Below are positions 24,501 through 30,699 of a stretch of 64,000 nucleotides of DNA, in pieces. The position numbers and the translations under genes are program-made. Within the stretch, counting starts at the first letter, position 1; each line of letters begins with the position of its first letter. The notes under the pieces were generated by a model that did not search any database, had not been told where the DNA came from, and saw nothing but the letters and a program-made list of their open reading frames with translations. Location of the stretch: the NCBI GenBank assembly GCA_963693305.1, contig OY855908.1:20514493-20578492 (forward strand), read 5' to 3'. The DNA is from Meandrina meandrites. Its lineage: Eukaryota; Cnidaria; Anthozoa; Scleractinia; Meandrinidae.

Positions 24501-27500
24501 GACGTCACACAGACGCGAAACAGAATTGTCACACAGACACGAAACTTAATTGCCCGGCACACAGACAGGCTATTAGGCACATAGACAAAACTACGCCGTA
24601 ACACCGAAGATCTGTTCGTCACACAGACGCAAAACTAAACAGTCACACAGACAGGCCATTTGTCACACTGACACAAAACTAAGCCGAAACAACGAAGGCC
24701 TGTTTGTCACACAGACACGAAACTAAATTGTCACACAGACGCGAAACTAGATTGTCACACAGACACGAAACTAAGCCGTAACACCGAGGGCCATTTTTTC
24801 AGTCGTCACACACGCGAAACTAAAATGTCACACAGACGCGAAACTGAATTGTCACACAGACGCGAAACTAAATTGTCACACAGACGCGAAACTGAATTGT
24901 CACACAGACGGAAAACTGAATTGTCACACAGACGCGAGACTAAATTGTCACACAGACGCAAAACTAAATTGTCACACAGACGCGAGACTAAATTGTCACA
25001 CAGACGCGAAACTAAACTGTCACACAGACGCAAAACTGTATTGTCACACAGACGCGATACTAAGTTGTCACACAGACGCGAAAACTAAATTGTCACACAG
25101 ACGCGAAAACTAAATTGTCACACAGACGCGAAACTAAATTGTCACACAGACGCGAAAACTAAATTGTCACACAGACGCGAAACTAAGTTGTCACACAGAC
25201 GCGAAACTAAATTGTCACACAGACGCGAAACTAAATTGTCACACAGACGCGAAACTAAATTGTCACACAGACGCGAAACTAAATTGTCACAGACGCGAAA
25301 ACTAAATTGTCACACAGACGCGAAACTAAAGTGTCACACAGACGCGAAACTAAATTGTCACACAGACGCGAAACTAAATTGTCACACAGACGCGAAACGA
25401 AATTGTCACAGACACGAAACTAAGTTGTCACACAGACGCGAAACTTAACTGTCACACAGACGCGAAACTAAGTTGTCACACAGACGCGAAACTAAATTGT
25501 CACACAGACACGAAACTAAATTGTCACACAGACGCGAAACTAAATTGTCACACAGACGCGAAACTAAATTGTCACACAGACGCGAAACTAAATTGTCACA
25601 CAGACGCGGAACTTAATTGTCACACAGACGCGAAACTAAATATATTACCCCACCCTAAAAAGCAAACGCGAAGGGATGTAAAAAATCGTGACCACGTGGG
25701 CACGAAAACCAAGTACAACTCACAAGGAGCCGCAAAACCGAGTAATGCCCAGCGAAATACAAAGTAAATAAACTAGAAAGCGAAACTACGGAAAACACAC
25801 CGGGAACTGATAAGCACAATAAAGAAATAATTCACCTTCCCGGCTGAGATGCAGCTGGAGCGAGAGAGAGCTGTCTCCTACACAATTAGAACGGCTGGTT
25901 CGTCTTCTGTCCGCACAACCGCCAGAAAAGCTCCAAAACCATGCCCAGCAGTCATGCTACTTTCGGCATTAACGGGAACTTGAGCCATAAGCAAAGACGA
26001 AAAACAATAGAGCGAGAAAGGGCGCAGCGATGGCGGCAGGGTAAACCAAGCGACAATCTGATGTCTGGCGTCCATTTTAACGAAGAGAGGAATAAACAAG
26101 ATAAAACAGGACTATTTATACCAAACTAGCGTAAACAATATGCATAGCAGATTCCCATGAGCATATACAGAAGTGCGGGAATGAGAAAGTGGGATCTCAA
26201 CACAATTAGGGGCGCCCGTGCATGAGGACTCCCAGTGAGAATAGCCACTTTGATTAGCTTTACCTTGTACTCGTACAAAGTAGGTCTCATCAGGACTCTT
26301 GTTGACAAGGGCCTACAAGATCAGTAACACTTGGTTGGGGTTACACAAGGACATAGCCAAGCTCATTGAAATTCTCACAATAACCTTTTCTCTGCCCATT
26401 TAATTGAACTCAGAGACTCGAAGGGCATTGCAGAATGCGAAGTGGCTGATATATTAATTACAAGTTCGGTGTTTAATGTGTTTTGGTTGTTTACGTCATT
26501 TCACTTTAATTCAATAAGACATTAAAATGCCAGACATGATACGCACGCTTGTCTTTATTGCCGTAACACAACTTTTTTCGTTTGCAACACAATACCTTTG
26601 TTTTTCTGCCAAAGATTGTAATGTGATACTTTTGTTTTTTCACTTTAAAGTTTGTCATGTGACACTTTCGTTTTTCTTTCAAACATATTTTTCCACTATT
26701 TTGTTATTAGTCGTTATTTTAACTAATGAATTATTGTTGGACTAAGAAACCAGAAAACTTGAATCGCCGTGAACTCAAACTTCAGCTGGCTAAAATTCTG
26801 TTTTCTAAACACACACTTTTGAATTCCTCGAAATCCCAAGCTCCTTGCGGTTGTCTGAGCTGTCACACTTTTGGCCAATCAACGCAATATATAGTAGGTT
26901 GTCTCATTTTTCCGCTTGACTGAGTTTTAACACGATGTACAATGTTTTAATTAAATGTCACGAAAGTCGTTTCTCAAAAAGTAATAGACAGATCAAATCA
27001 AAAAACATATCTTTCGGAGGGGTTTTCAAAGTGCAGCACAGCTGAAATATTGATTCATGGTTGATAGGAAATTTGCGCCAAAAATGCCAGTACAAGTTTC
27101 TGCATATTTAATTTCGAAGGCACTATGTCTGATATTTACAAAAGCTCTGTAGTGAGAAGCTGTTGTTGATTGTTTTGTTTTTCGAACACTGCGAGTTCCG
27201 GGAGAATTTGATGTACTAAAACCAGTTAAAACAATGATGGAATAAATTAATACACCGAATGCAAATATGGCAGACCACTCGGTCGGTGCCTGGGACGAGA
27301 TGCATGAAAGTCTTGCTTATTCGTTGATCTGGTGTGTTTCTGAATGCCACGAGAAGTACACCAACATGGCTGATTGGTAACTTTTTTGGTGTGAAAGACC
27401 CTATCCCCGGCAAACTTCGTTCGCGCATGGTTTACAAGTTTGCATGTGCGGGCTAAAATGCCTGTTATGTCAGCGAAACCACCTGGTATTTTTCCAGACG

Positions 27501-28524
27501 TGAGCACTTAGCATGTGATAGGGCCTCTCACATCTTCAAACATCTTCAGAATTCTGAACGTTGTTGCTCCTTGTGTTCAATAGATTGCTTTCATATATTG
27601 GATCACGCCTCTACCAGCTTTCAACTCAAGATAAAGGAGGCTATCCATATTCAAAAAGAACTATCTTGCCCCAATCAGCAATTACACCATGCCAATCTAA
27701 AATTATCCTTTTAATTCACACATTTTCATGTTCTGTTGTTACTATTTGTCTTAATTAGCATTTTGTCTACTTATTGTTCAACTTTCTATGCTTTGTAAAT
27801 CATTCAACTGAAGATGACAAGTTCTGTCGAAACATGTCTTACAAACTAAAAAATTTGGTCGTTTTTCTTAAAATAAAGCATTTTGTTGTTAAGAGAATAC
27901 TGGAAATCGTCTAAATCGCTCACCTTATGATTCTGGATTTACAAGCTTTTTGTATTCTCCCAAATCCTAATTGGCAGGCGCGGTGGCCTAATGGTTAGTG
28001 CGCTGGACTCCGGATCAAACGGTCCGGGTTCGAGCCCTGGCCGGGGCACTGCGTTGTGTTCTTGGGCAAGATACTTTACTCTCATAGTGCCTCTCTCCAC
28101 CCAGGTGTATAAATGGGTACCGGCGAATTTACTGCTGGGGGTAACCCTGCGATGGACTAGCATCCCGTCCAGGGGGGAGTAGCAATACTCCTAGTCGCTT
28201 CATGCTACGGAAACCGGGATAAGCTCCGGCCTGATGGGCCCCTAGGCTCGTATACAGACTTTACCTTACCTTACCAAATCCTGCATTGATTTATTATGCG
28301 GGCCCATATAAAGTGCTGACTTTAAAACATGTGACTTTAAAACATGTGTTCACCAACTTTCATTCATCTGTTTTATTTAAATCTTTTAGGTCACACAAAG
28401 TGTCTATAACATTCTGTCTACACGGGGCTACACCTTTGAATGTCGTGGCTTAGTAGCAGTGAAAGGAAAAGGCAAAATGGTCACATATTGGATGACTGGT
28501 AAAGAAGGAGATCAGTCAAATTAA
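1531..28524 (+). CDS. Transmembrane adenylyl cyclase, C-terminal half (10 exons, 5' partial)
   Basis: Membrane adenylyl cyclase, which makes cAMP from ATP at the cell membrane. Exons: 1531-1644, 2042-2211, 2528-2630, 6900-6941, 9741-9860, 10579-10725, 11968-12060, 18377-18491, 22735-22859, 28390-28524; together 1164 nt, 387 residues plus TAA, in phase at every GT-AG junction. Order: end of an extracellular loop, membrane segments of the second cassette, the RLDFLWKLQ linker, then the C2 domain. C2 features visible: Ser where C1 domains carry the metal-binding Asp (VMFSSICNF), Lys in EKIKTIG, Asp in QYDIWG, Asn and Arg in TVNVASRM, Lys in VKGKGKM. All ATP-site residues expected of C2 are present, so the part seen looks functional. 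N-terminal cassette, C1 and promoter are upstream. By eye the linker and C2 resemble types 1, 5 and 6 more than type 2; the isoform is not resolved, so no symbol is given. The protein ends soon after the catalytic fold. Confidence 0.93.
2042..2211 (+). CDS. Adenylyl cyclase exon b (membrane segments)
   Basis: Acceptor ATATTTCAG, donor GTAAGT, ends in phase 2. Encodes [20 protein letters not shown] and a second hydrophobic run ([18 protein letters not shown]), two membrane helices of the second cassette. The YF start continues exon a as the PEYF-like boundary seen in animal cyclases. Confidence 0.9.
2528..2630 (+). CDS. Adenylyl cyclase exon c (last membrane helix)
   Basis: Acceptor TATGCAG, donor GTAAGG. 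Completes a split Trp codon and encodes [20 protein letters not shown] followed by more hydrophobic residues ending TAHAYL: the final membrane helix before the cytosol. Confidence 0.9.
3397..3513 (+). repeat. (TAA)n microsatellite in two blocks
   Basis: Blocks 3397-3433 and 3456-3513, separated by a short unique spacer. On the - strand this is a (TTA)n tract downstream of the LINE fragment at 3635-3990, so it is probably that element's expanded 3' tail. Tyr- and Asn-rich open frames over it are artefacts. Confidence 0.9.
3635..3990 (-). pseudogene. 5'-truncated non-LTR retrotransposon, C-terminal fragment
   Basis: On the - strand the segment encodes text typical of the far C-terminus of CR1/L2/Jockey-like reverse transcriptase ORFs, after the RT domain: [18 protein letters not shown], then [18 protein letters not shown]. 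The preceding stretch ([12 protein letters not shown]) is in another frame, so at least one frameshift separates them. No RT core motif is present. It lies antisense within cyclase intron 3, with a (TTA)n tail after it. Confidence 0.6.
5750..5822 (-). repeat. tRNA-Asp-like sequence (pseudogene or SINE head)
   Basis: Read on the - strand there is an A-box-like CTCGTGGTTAGTAT and a good B box, GGGTTCGACTCCC, at tRNA-like spacing and with a layout like tRNA-Asp. The acceptor arms do not pair, and the downstream side (- strand) runs into poly-T. Best read as a tRNA-derived repeat, not a working tRNA gene. Confidence 0.5.
6230..6540 (+). pseudogene. Penelope-like element, GIY-YIG endonuclease remnant
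   Basis: One frame reads [20 protein letters not shown] then [20 protein letters not shown], the layout of the C-terminal GIY-YIG domain of Penelope-like retroelements (Cys pair, YIG, REH-like and HL motifs). The usual ending ([20 protein letters not shown]) continues in a different frame from about 6475 to a stop at 6537, so there is a frameshift. No reverse transcriptase is seen upstream. Lies in cyclase intron 3, same strand. Confidence 0.7.
6900..6941 (+). CDS. Adenylyl cyclase exon d (42-nt microexon, linker)
   Basis: Acceptor CCAACAG, donor GTGAGT. Fourteen codons, [23 protein letters not shown] is a near-invariant signature at the start of the cytosolic linker of membrane cyclases. 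Too short to find by open-frame length; it lies between a 4.3 kb and a 2.8 kb intron. Confidence 0.93.
7608..8010 (+). repeat. Dispersed repeat, uninterrupted copy
   Basis: Homologous by eye to 18700-18890 plus 22085-22360, e.g. AATTGAAGAAAAT, AGCCAYATAAAC, TAGGTTTGAG and GAAAACCAGATT in the same order. In the second copy the repeat is split by a ~3.2 kb insertion. This copy carries an 18-base G run at about 7680-7696. Confidence 0.6.
8100..9070. other. Unclassified element-like segment with short palindromes
   Basis: Contains self-complementary stretches at about 8115-8190 (GTGAATATTCCCC pairing with GGGGAATATT) and 8755-8795 (CTATATTCAC pairing with GTGAATATAG). Two overlapping - strand open frames (8511-8819 and 8791-9069) look weakly protein-like ([19 protein letters not shown]), but no family is recognised. 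Probably a decayed mobile element within cyclase intron 4. Confidence 0.3.
9126..9680. repeat. TAAGAACC-rich segment bracketed by a ~65-bp direct repeat
   Basis: Direct repeats at about 9126-9190 and 9608-9680 share GTACAGTCAAACATTC and CACCATAATGAAAT. Between them TAAGAACC and its complement recur, with palindromic pairs such as AAGAACCTGTTTAGCCAAAC against CAACAGGTTCTTATATG. Similar TAAGAAC words recur at 36680-37085. Family not recognised. Confidence 0.55.
9741..9860 (+). CDS. Adenylyl cyclase exon e (helical linker)
   Basis: Acceptor TTTTCTAG, donor GTGAGC. Forty codons, [20 protein letters not shown] then [20 protein letters not shown]: the charged signalling helix and the NILP motif that precede C2. 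Confidence 0.95.
10579..10725 (+). CDS. Adenylyl cyclase exon f (start of C2 domain)
   Basis: Acceptor GTTTGCAG, donor GTGAGG. Forty-nine codons beginning [17 protein letters not shown] and ending [11 protein letters not shown]. The Ser in VMFSSI stands where catalytic C1 domains have a metal-binding Asp, which identifies this as C2. Confidence 0.96.
11095..11773. mobile_element. Head-to-head pair of ~330-bp MITEs (giant inverted repeat), TTAA-flanked
   Basis: Arms 11095-11426 and 11447-11773 are inverted copies around a 20-bp spacer that itself contains TTAA at both edges. Outer ends are TTAA-GGAGGCTC and GAGCCTCC-TTAA (TTAA at 11091-11094 and 11774-11777); inner ends carry GGTGGCTC. A third, single copy lies at 42655-42989. 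Non-coding. Located in the intron between cyclase exons f and g. Confidence 0.85.
11968..12060 (+). CDS. Adenylyl cyclase exon g
   Basis: Acceptor ATTTTAAG (an AAG acceptor, weaker than CAG/TAG), donor GTTAGT. Thirty-one codons, [20 protein letters not shown] onward; the second Lys of EKIKTIG is the adenine-contacting Lys of C2. Sits between the inverted MITE pair upstream and a 2 kb TIR element downstream. Confidence 0.95.
12332..14317. mobile_element. 2-kb terminal-inverted-repeat DNA transposon, probably hAT-like, non-autonomous
   Basis: Ends are CAGGGTTGGA... and ...TCCAACCCTG, with further inverted similarity in GGGCGAGTG-rich subterminal sequence at both ends. A perfect 5-bp duplication, TATTA, lies at 12327-12331 and 14318-14322. 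The CAGGGTTGG-type end resembles hAT elements, though 8-bp duplications are more usual there. No transposase was recognised. It abuts the next MITE exactly at that element's TTAA. Confidence 0.75.
13671..13733 (+). repeat. Tandem duplication of a ~31-bp unit
   Basis: Two adjacent copies of TTATCACACCTACCGATACT followed by ACTTGCGG, inside the 2-kb inverted-repeat element. Confidence 0.85.
14324..14674. mobile_element. 351-bp MITE with TTAA target duplication
   Basis: Ends GAGGCTGTCTCTG and CAGAGACAGCCTC are exact inverted repeats, directly flanked by TTAA (14320-14323 and 14675-14678). Inner arms stay partly complementary (GGAGCCATAAAA against TTTTATGGCTCC), so the whole element folds back. 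No coding potential. Confidence 0.85.
14948..15055. repeat. Possible end of a Tc1/mariner- or pogo-like MITE
   Basis: TACAGTCAACTCTCACCTTG then GCGGACACC has the look of pogo/Tigger-type terminal repeats. A matching inverted end is not clear; GTGGACACCGTAAACTTCTC near 15040 may be a degraded partner. Confidence 0.3.
15420..15594. mobile_element. ~175-bp MITE rich in GGATCA words
   Basis: Left end GGGTGCGTTTGTTTGGGATG and right end CATCCCAAAGAAATGCACC are inverted repeats with two mismatches. The interior repeats GATCATGATCC-type words in both orientations. Target duplication not clear. Confidence 0.65.
15713..15981. mobile_element. Fold-back element, arms ~125 bp
   Basis: Left arm CAGCGGATTCAGGTTGAGTG... 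is matched by right arm ...CACTCAACCTGAATCCGCTG. Arms are about 125 bp and highly similar around a short centre near 15847. It would form a long hairpin in pre-mRNA of the cyclase intron. Confidence 0.85.
16024..16800. mobile_element. 777-bp terminal-inverted-repeat element
   Basis: CCGTAAAAACTTGT at 16024 is matched by ACAAGTTTTTACGG ending at 16800, followed inwards by a shared GCAGCTTAT/ATAAGCTGC block. No open frame inside and no clear target duplication. Confidence 0.6.
17473..17940. mobile_element. Palindromic MITE, interrupted copy (relative at 46951-47072)
   Basis: Left arm GTGAATTTCCAATTTAAGCA ATTGGAATA and right arm (ATTCCAATTGCTCAAATTGG then AAATTCAC) are inverted; ATAAATGAT words extend the arms outward. 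The same sequence, compact, occurs at 46951-47072. Here ~300 bp of unrelated sequence separates the arms and includes a repeated AAGCAATTGGAATAAAG. Confidence 0.7.
18377..18491 (+). CDS. Adenylyl cyclase exon h
   Basis: Acceptor CATTTTAG, donor GTAAGT, ends in phase 1. Encodes [20 protein letters not shown] then [19 protein letters not shown]. The 6.3 kb intron before it is the longest in the visible gene and is full of transposon remains. Confidence 0.95.
18890..22034 (+). repeat. Dispersed repeat A, copy 1, with internal insertion
   Basis: 18890-20131 is almost identical to 40788-42027, and its far end, 21952-22034, matches 42270-42354 (GATGCATCGCAAATCGCTTT). Between lie two ATCGAAC-rich clusters (20142-20265 and 21835-21945) and ~1.6 kb absent from copy 2. 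The unit interrupts the older repeat whose intact form is at 7608-8010. No coding potential recognised; no terminal repeats identified. Confidence 0.75.
21380..21532. repeat. Hairpin palindrome, arms ~60 bp
   Basis: GGTCGGTCCGTATAGTGAAA and AACTGTGACCTCGG pair with CCGAGGTC-like sequence and TTTCACTATACGGACC; the loop is near 21455 (CTTGGCCTGCGG). Not a gene. Lies within the insertion in dispersed repeat A. Confidence 0.8.
22735..22859 (+). CDS. Adenylyl cyclase exon i (C2 catalytic loop)
   Basis: Acceptor TTTTGCAG; donor GTCTAG departs from the consensus at +3 to +6. Encodes [19 protein letters not shown], then [16 protein letters not shown]. It holds the base-recognising Asp and the transition-state Asn and Arg. 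WGD replaces the WGN usual in vertebrate cyclases; this is not a catalytic position. Confidence 0.96.
23291..23380 (-). repeat. tRNA-like sequence, - strand
   Basis: On the - strand, GCGTAGCTCAATGGGTACGG (A-box-like) is followed ~40 nt later by GAGTTCAAACCC (B-box-like). The intervening region is longer than in a normal tRNA and the arms do not close. Likely a tRNA-derived repeat within cyclase intron 9. Confidence 0.45.
23571..23897. mobile_element. Short TIR element, directly followed by a longer relative
   Basis: Begins TTCTCACCGGGAGCCCCCAC and ends GGACTCCCAGTGAGAA, imperfect inverted ends. Its 3' part (23713-23897) is almost identical to 26056-26242, and its 5' part to 23898-23985. The two elements share their junction, so they form a tandem pair. 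Confidence 0.7.
23898..26243. mobile_element. Long TIR element containing the 24-bp minisatellite
   Basis: Has the same ends as the 23571-23897 copy: TTCTCACCGGGAGTCCCCAC at the left and GGACTCCCAGTGAGAATAG at the right. The ~2.3 kb interior includes the minisatellite (24494-25640) and no recognised protein. Probably a non-autonomous DNA transposon of unknown family. Confidence 0.65.
24494..25640 (+). repeat. 24-bp minisatellite, about 45-48 units
   Basis: Unit ATTGTCACACAGACGCGAAA then CTAA. Early units (24494-24800) are irregular; the array is most regular from about 24820. Because 24 is a multiple of 3, frames stay open for long stretches (SHRRETKL repeats on +, RLCDNLVS on -), but these are simple consequences of the repeat and no start or flanking domain supports a protein. 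Confidence 0.95.
26399..27211 (-). repeat. Interspersed repeat, copy 2 (inverted relative to 714-1517)
   Basis: Reverse complement matches 714-1517 along its length, including CTCAGAGACTC at its left end and CTCGCAGTGTTC near its right end. The two copies lie ~25 kb apart in opposite orientation and enclose nearly all visible cyclase exons. Confidence 0.75.
27390..27850 (+). pseudogene. Second Penelope-like GIY-YIG remnant
   Basis: From about 27420 the text runs [11 protein letters not shown], an in-frame TAA, then [29 protein letters not shown], and an ending like [12 protein letters not shown] before a stop. YVS replaces the YVG/YIG of active domains. It is followed by AAGATGACAAG...CGAAACATGTC, a pattern also seen downstream of the first remnant (near 6704). 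Same family as 6230-6540 but independently decayed. Confidence 0.65.
27969..28274 (+). mobile_element. tRNA-derived SINE with (TTACC)n tail
   Basis: The head has Pol III boxes: GTGGCCTAATGGTTAGTGCG (A) and GGGTTCGAGCCC (B). The body contains the block around CACCCAGGTGTATAAATGGG, and the tail is TTACCTTACCTTACC. It is flanked by an 8-bp duplication CAAATCCT at 27961-27968 and 28275-28282. Lies ~115 bp upstream of the last cyclase exon. The tail repeat equals that of the LINE ending at 57900. Confidence 0.9.
28390..28524 (+). CDS. Adenylyl cyclase last exon and stop
   Basis: Acceptor ATCTTTTAG. Encodes [20 protein letters not shown] onward, including VKGKGKM with the phosphate-contacting Lys, and ends EGDQSN followed by TAA at 28522-28524. 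Confidence 0.96.
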   Translation, partial: VTQSVYNILSTRGYTFECRGLVAVKGKGKMVTYWMTGKEGDQSN

Positions 28525-30080
28525 TGATCTAAGTTGTCAGTACATTCGTCTTGAATGGTTTTGCAGTTGTAAAGTAATATTTATTATCAAACTGTTAGCA
28601 TCCTTGGTTTAGAGGTTTTTTTTGTATCATACTACTGGACCAATTGTATTGTAAAGCAAACAAAATTGATCTTCTCTAACAGCTTTTGGCCATTGTTTAA
28701 AATGTTTTGTTCACAAGCGTATATATTTAAACTTGTATTTTTATTGAAATATAGTTTTAAAAAAGTGTTATTTGATGTTTACTTTAAAATCGCATGATTT
28801 GTAACTAAGTAAGCTCTATTGACATATAGAATATTTTTTCTCAAATGTTTTTTTTTTTCACTCGAGTTGAAGTATTTCTTTAAAGTGATTCATTTCAAGT
28901 TTGCATTTACTAAAATTTGTCAGCCAGGTGTGTGGAATTGGTGGCGGGTAAACGTGTAATAAACCATTTTGGTACAATTATAGAAAGAACTGCAGGTTGT
29001 TTCCTTCTAAAGGTAGATATTATTTCGCAGTTCTGATTCCCTACCTGGTGATTGGTAAATATAAACCCCTTCACCATCAGGTATGGTTTATGGTAATGCC
29101 TGAGGAATGCATGTTTAGCTGAGAAACAAAAGGGACCTTGAGATCGGAGTACGACTGCGAGTACAACTTTCGAATTTCAATTCAGTTGTGTTCCCAGAGC
29201 CCTCACTCCTCCCTGTTGCTGACCATTTGAAAAGGAGACTATCAATACGAGATTGATGTGATAGGTGATAATCGAGAGCAAAAGTACTCAGTTTGAAAAG
29301 TCGTGCTCGTACTCCGATCTGAATGATTCCTAAAGATTCAAGGACAGTCTTTCAGTGAAGGGTATTAGCTTCTGATGCGCCAGCAAGCCAGAAACAGGTT
29401 TGTTTATTTTATTACCCTCCAGTTAATTTCTGCAATGTTCTGTATCGTGGTTTAGGGAAAAGTTGCAGTAAAAATCACAGCGTGACTGTGGGGACATAAA
29501 CATGATAAACATAAACACAAGTGTTTTGTCCAATGAAAGCACCAGGAAATTAATTGATGGCTTATAATACATACATTATGGCTGAAACATTTTAGAAGGG
29601 TCTAACTAGGCTGGTCAAAGAAGACAGGATCTACAGTATCCAATATTGTTGCAAATGGCTGGTGCAAAGCAATCACTAGCTGAAGATTTTTAGAGAATTG
29701 AAAAAAAAAAACAGTGCTTATTAGTGATTTATATTTTAGACACTATAAAAATTGTGCAGATGTTTTACCATGTATATCATGGTTCTCCTTAAAATGTAAA
29801 TTGGAATATTTTAATAGTGGAAGTATCACTACTTCTGCAAAATATATTTCAGTCAGCAGTGTCAATCATGGAATTTTGATCACATATTTTAAAGTTATTA
29901 TTAATATATGCATAATGTAGTATTACATTACGTATCAGCTGCCAGCTATCAGCAAACTAAAAGTAGTTTGCTCATTTACGTAATTACAGCTGTGATTCTT
30001 ATTTTGTTCTTTGCCTAAATTTGCATTGTTCCTAGCTTGGGATGGTAATGAAACTGGTAAAGTAAATTTTAAGCAAAACT
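28525..30080 (+). other. Presumed 3' UTR / downstream flank of the cyclase gene
   Basis: AT-rich, no coding potential seen. No convincing AATAAA lies within the first kb after the stop. AATAAA-like hexamers occur much further on (near 31998, 32519 and 32634), so the polyadenylation site cannot be placed; a long 3' UTR would have to run through the TTAA-flanked MITE at 30085. Confidence 0.35.
29141..29320. mobile_element. ~180-bp MITE
   Basis: AGATCGGAGTACGA at 29141 and TCGTACTCCGATCT ending at 29320 are exact inverted 14-mers separated by non-coding sequence; the arms stay partly complementary (CGAGTAC/GTACTC). Target duplication unclear. Confidence 0.65.
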
Positions 30081-30084
30081 TTAA

Positions 30085-30691
30085 GGGGGGAGACTCTTAA
30101 CTACAGATCTGGAGCAGTTGCTAAGGAATGGCTGAAGACTATATTTTGAAGCAAGCGATTCTGAAGCTTTTTGTAACGCTAAATGGTGAATTTTGTTTTG
30201 GGGTACACCTGCTTTGAAAAATATAACATTGCGCATGCGAAACTAAAACTCCCCGGAAACAATGCAAAGTTCCGATTTCTCTTACGAATCAGAGATAACG
30301 TAGCCGTCTTTATAATCTGACGTATGCTTTTACCGTTTTCACAAAAAAAGGAAACGCTACTGATGAAAGTCTGTAAATATGAGTGTATATTAGGCCATAA
30401 CTCTTATAATAATGCGAATTTCATGAAAACGATACGTCACATTACGCATGTGGACGTTCTTTATCTATTGACGCTCATTTTAATTTTAAAATCTATCCGC
30501 TGTTTGAGTTTTAGGGTTTATTCTGTTCTGGTCACGTGACGCGTTAAACATGACTGTGACTTGAAACTCTTGGAGGAATCTTCAATAGAACAAACTCGTG
30601 CAAAAAGCTTATCCATATGAGGTTTTGTTTCCAAAATATAGCAATTAGAAACCTGCCTTAGAAACAAATTGGTAGTTAAGAGTCACCCCCC
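30085..30691. mobile_element. 607-bp MITE with TTAA target duplication
   Basis: Ends GGGGGGAGACTCTTAACTAC and GTAGTTAAGAGTCACCCCCC are inverted 20-mers with one mismatch. TTAA lies immediately outside both (30081-30084, 30692-30695). No transposase inside. Confidence 0.85.
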
Positions 30692-30699
30692 TTAACGTT

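Noticed and set aside
24825..25448. Repeat protein with SHRRETKL or RLCDNLVS units
   Set aside because: Frames are open only because the unit length is a multiple of three; no start context, no flanking domain, and frames break where the unit length slips.
24494..25640. CRISPR array
   Set aside because: Regular 24-bp units without unique spacers, in intron DNA of an animal gene; it is a minisatellite.
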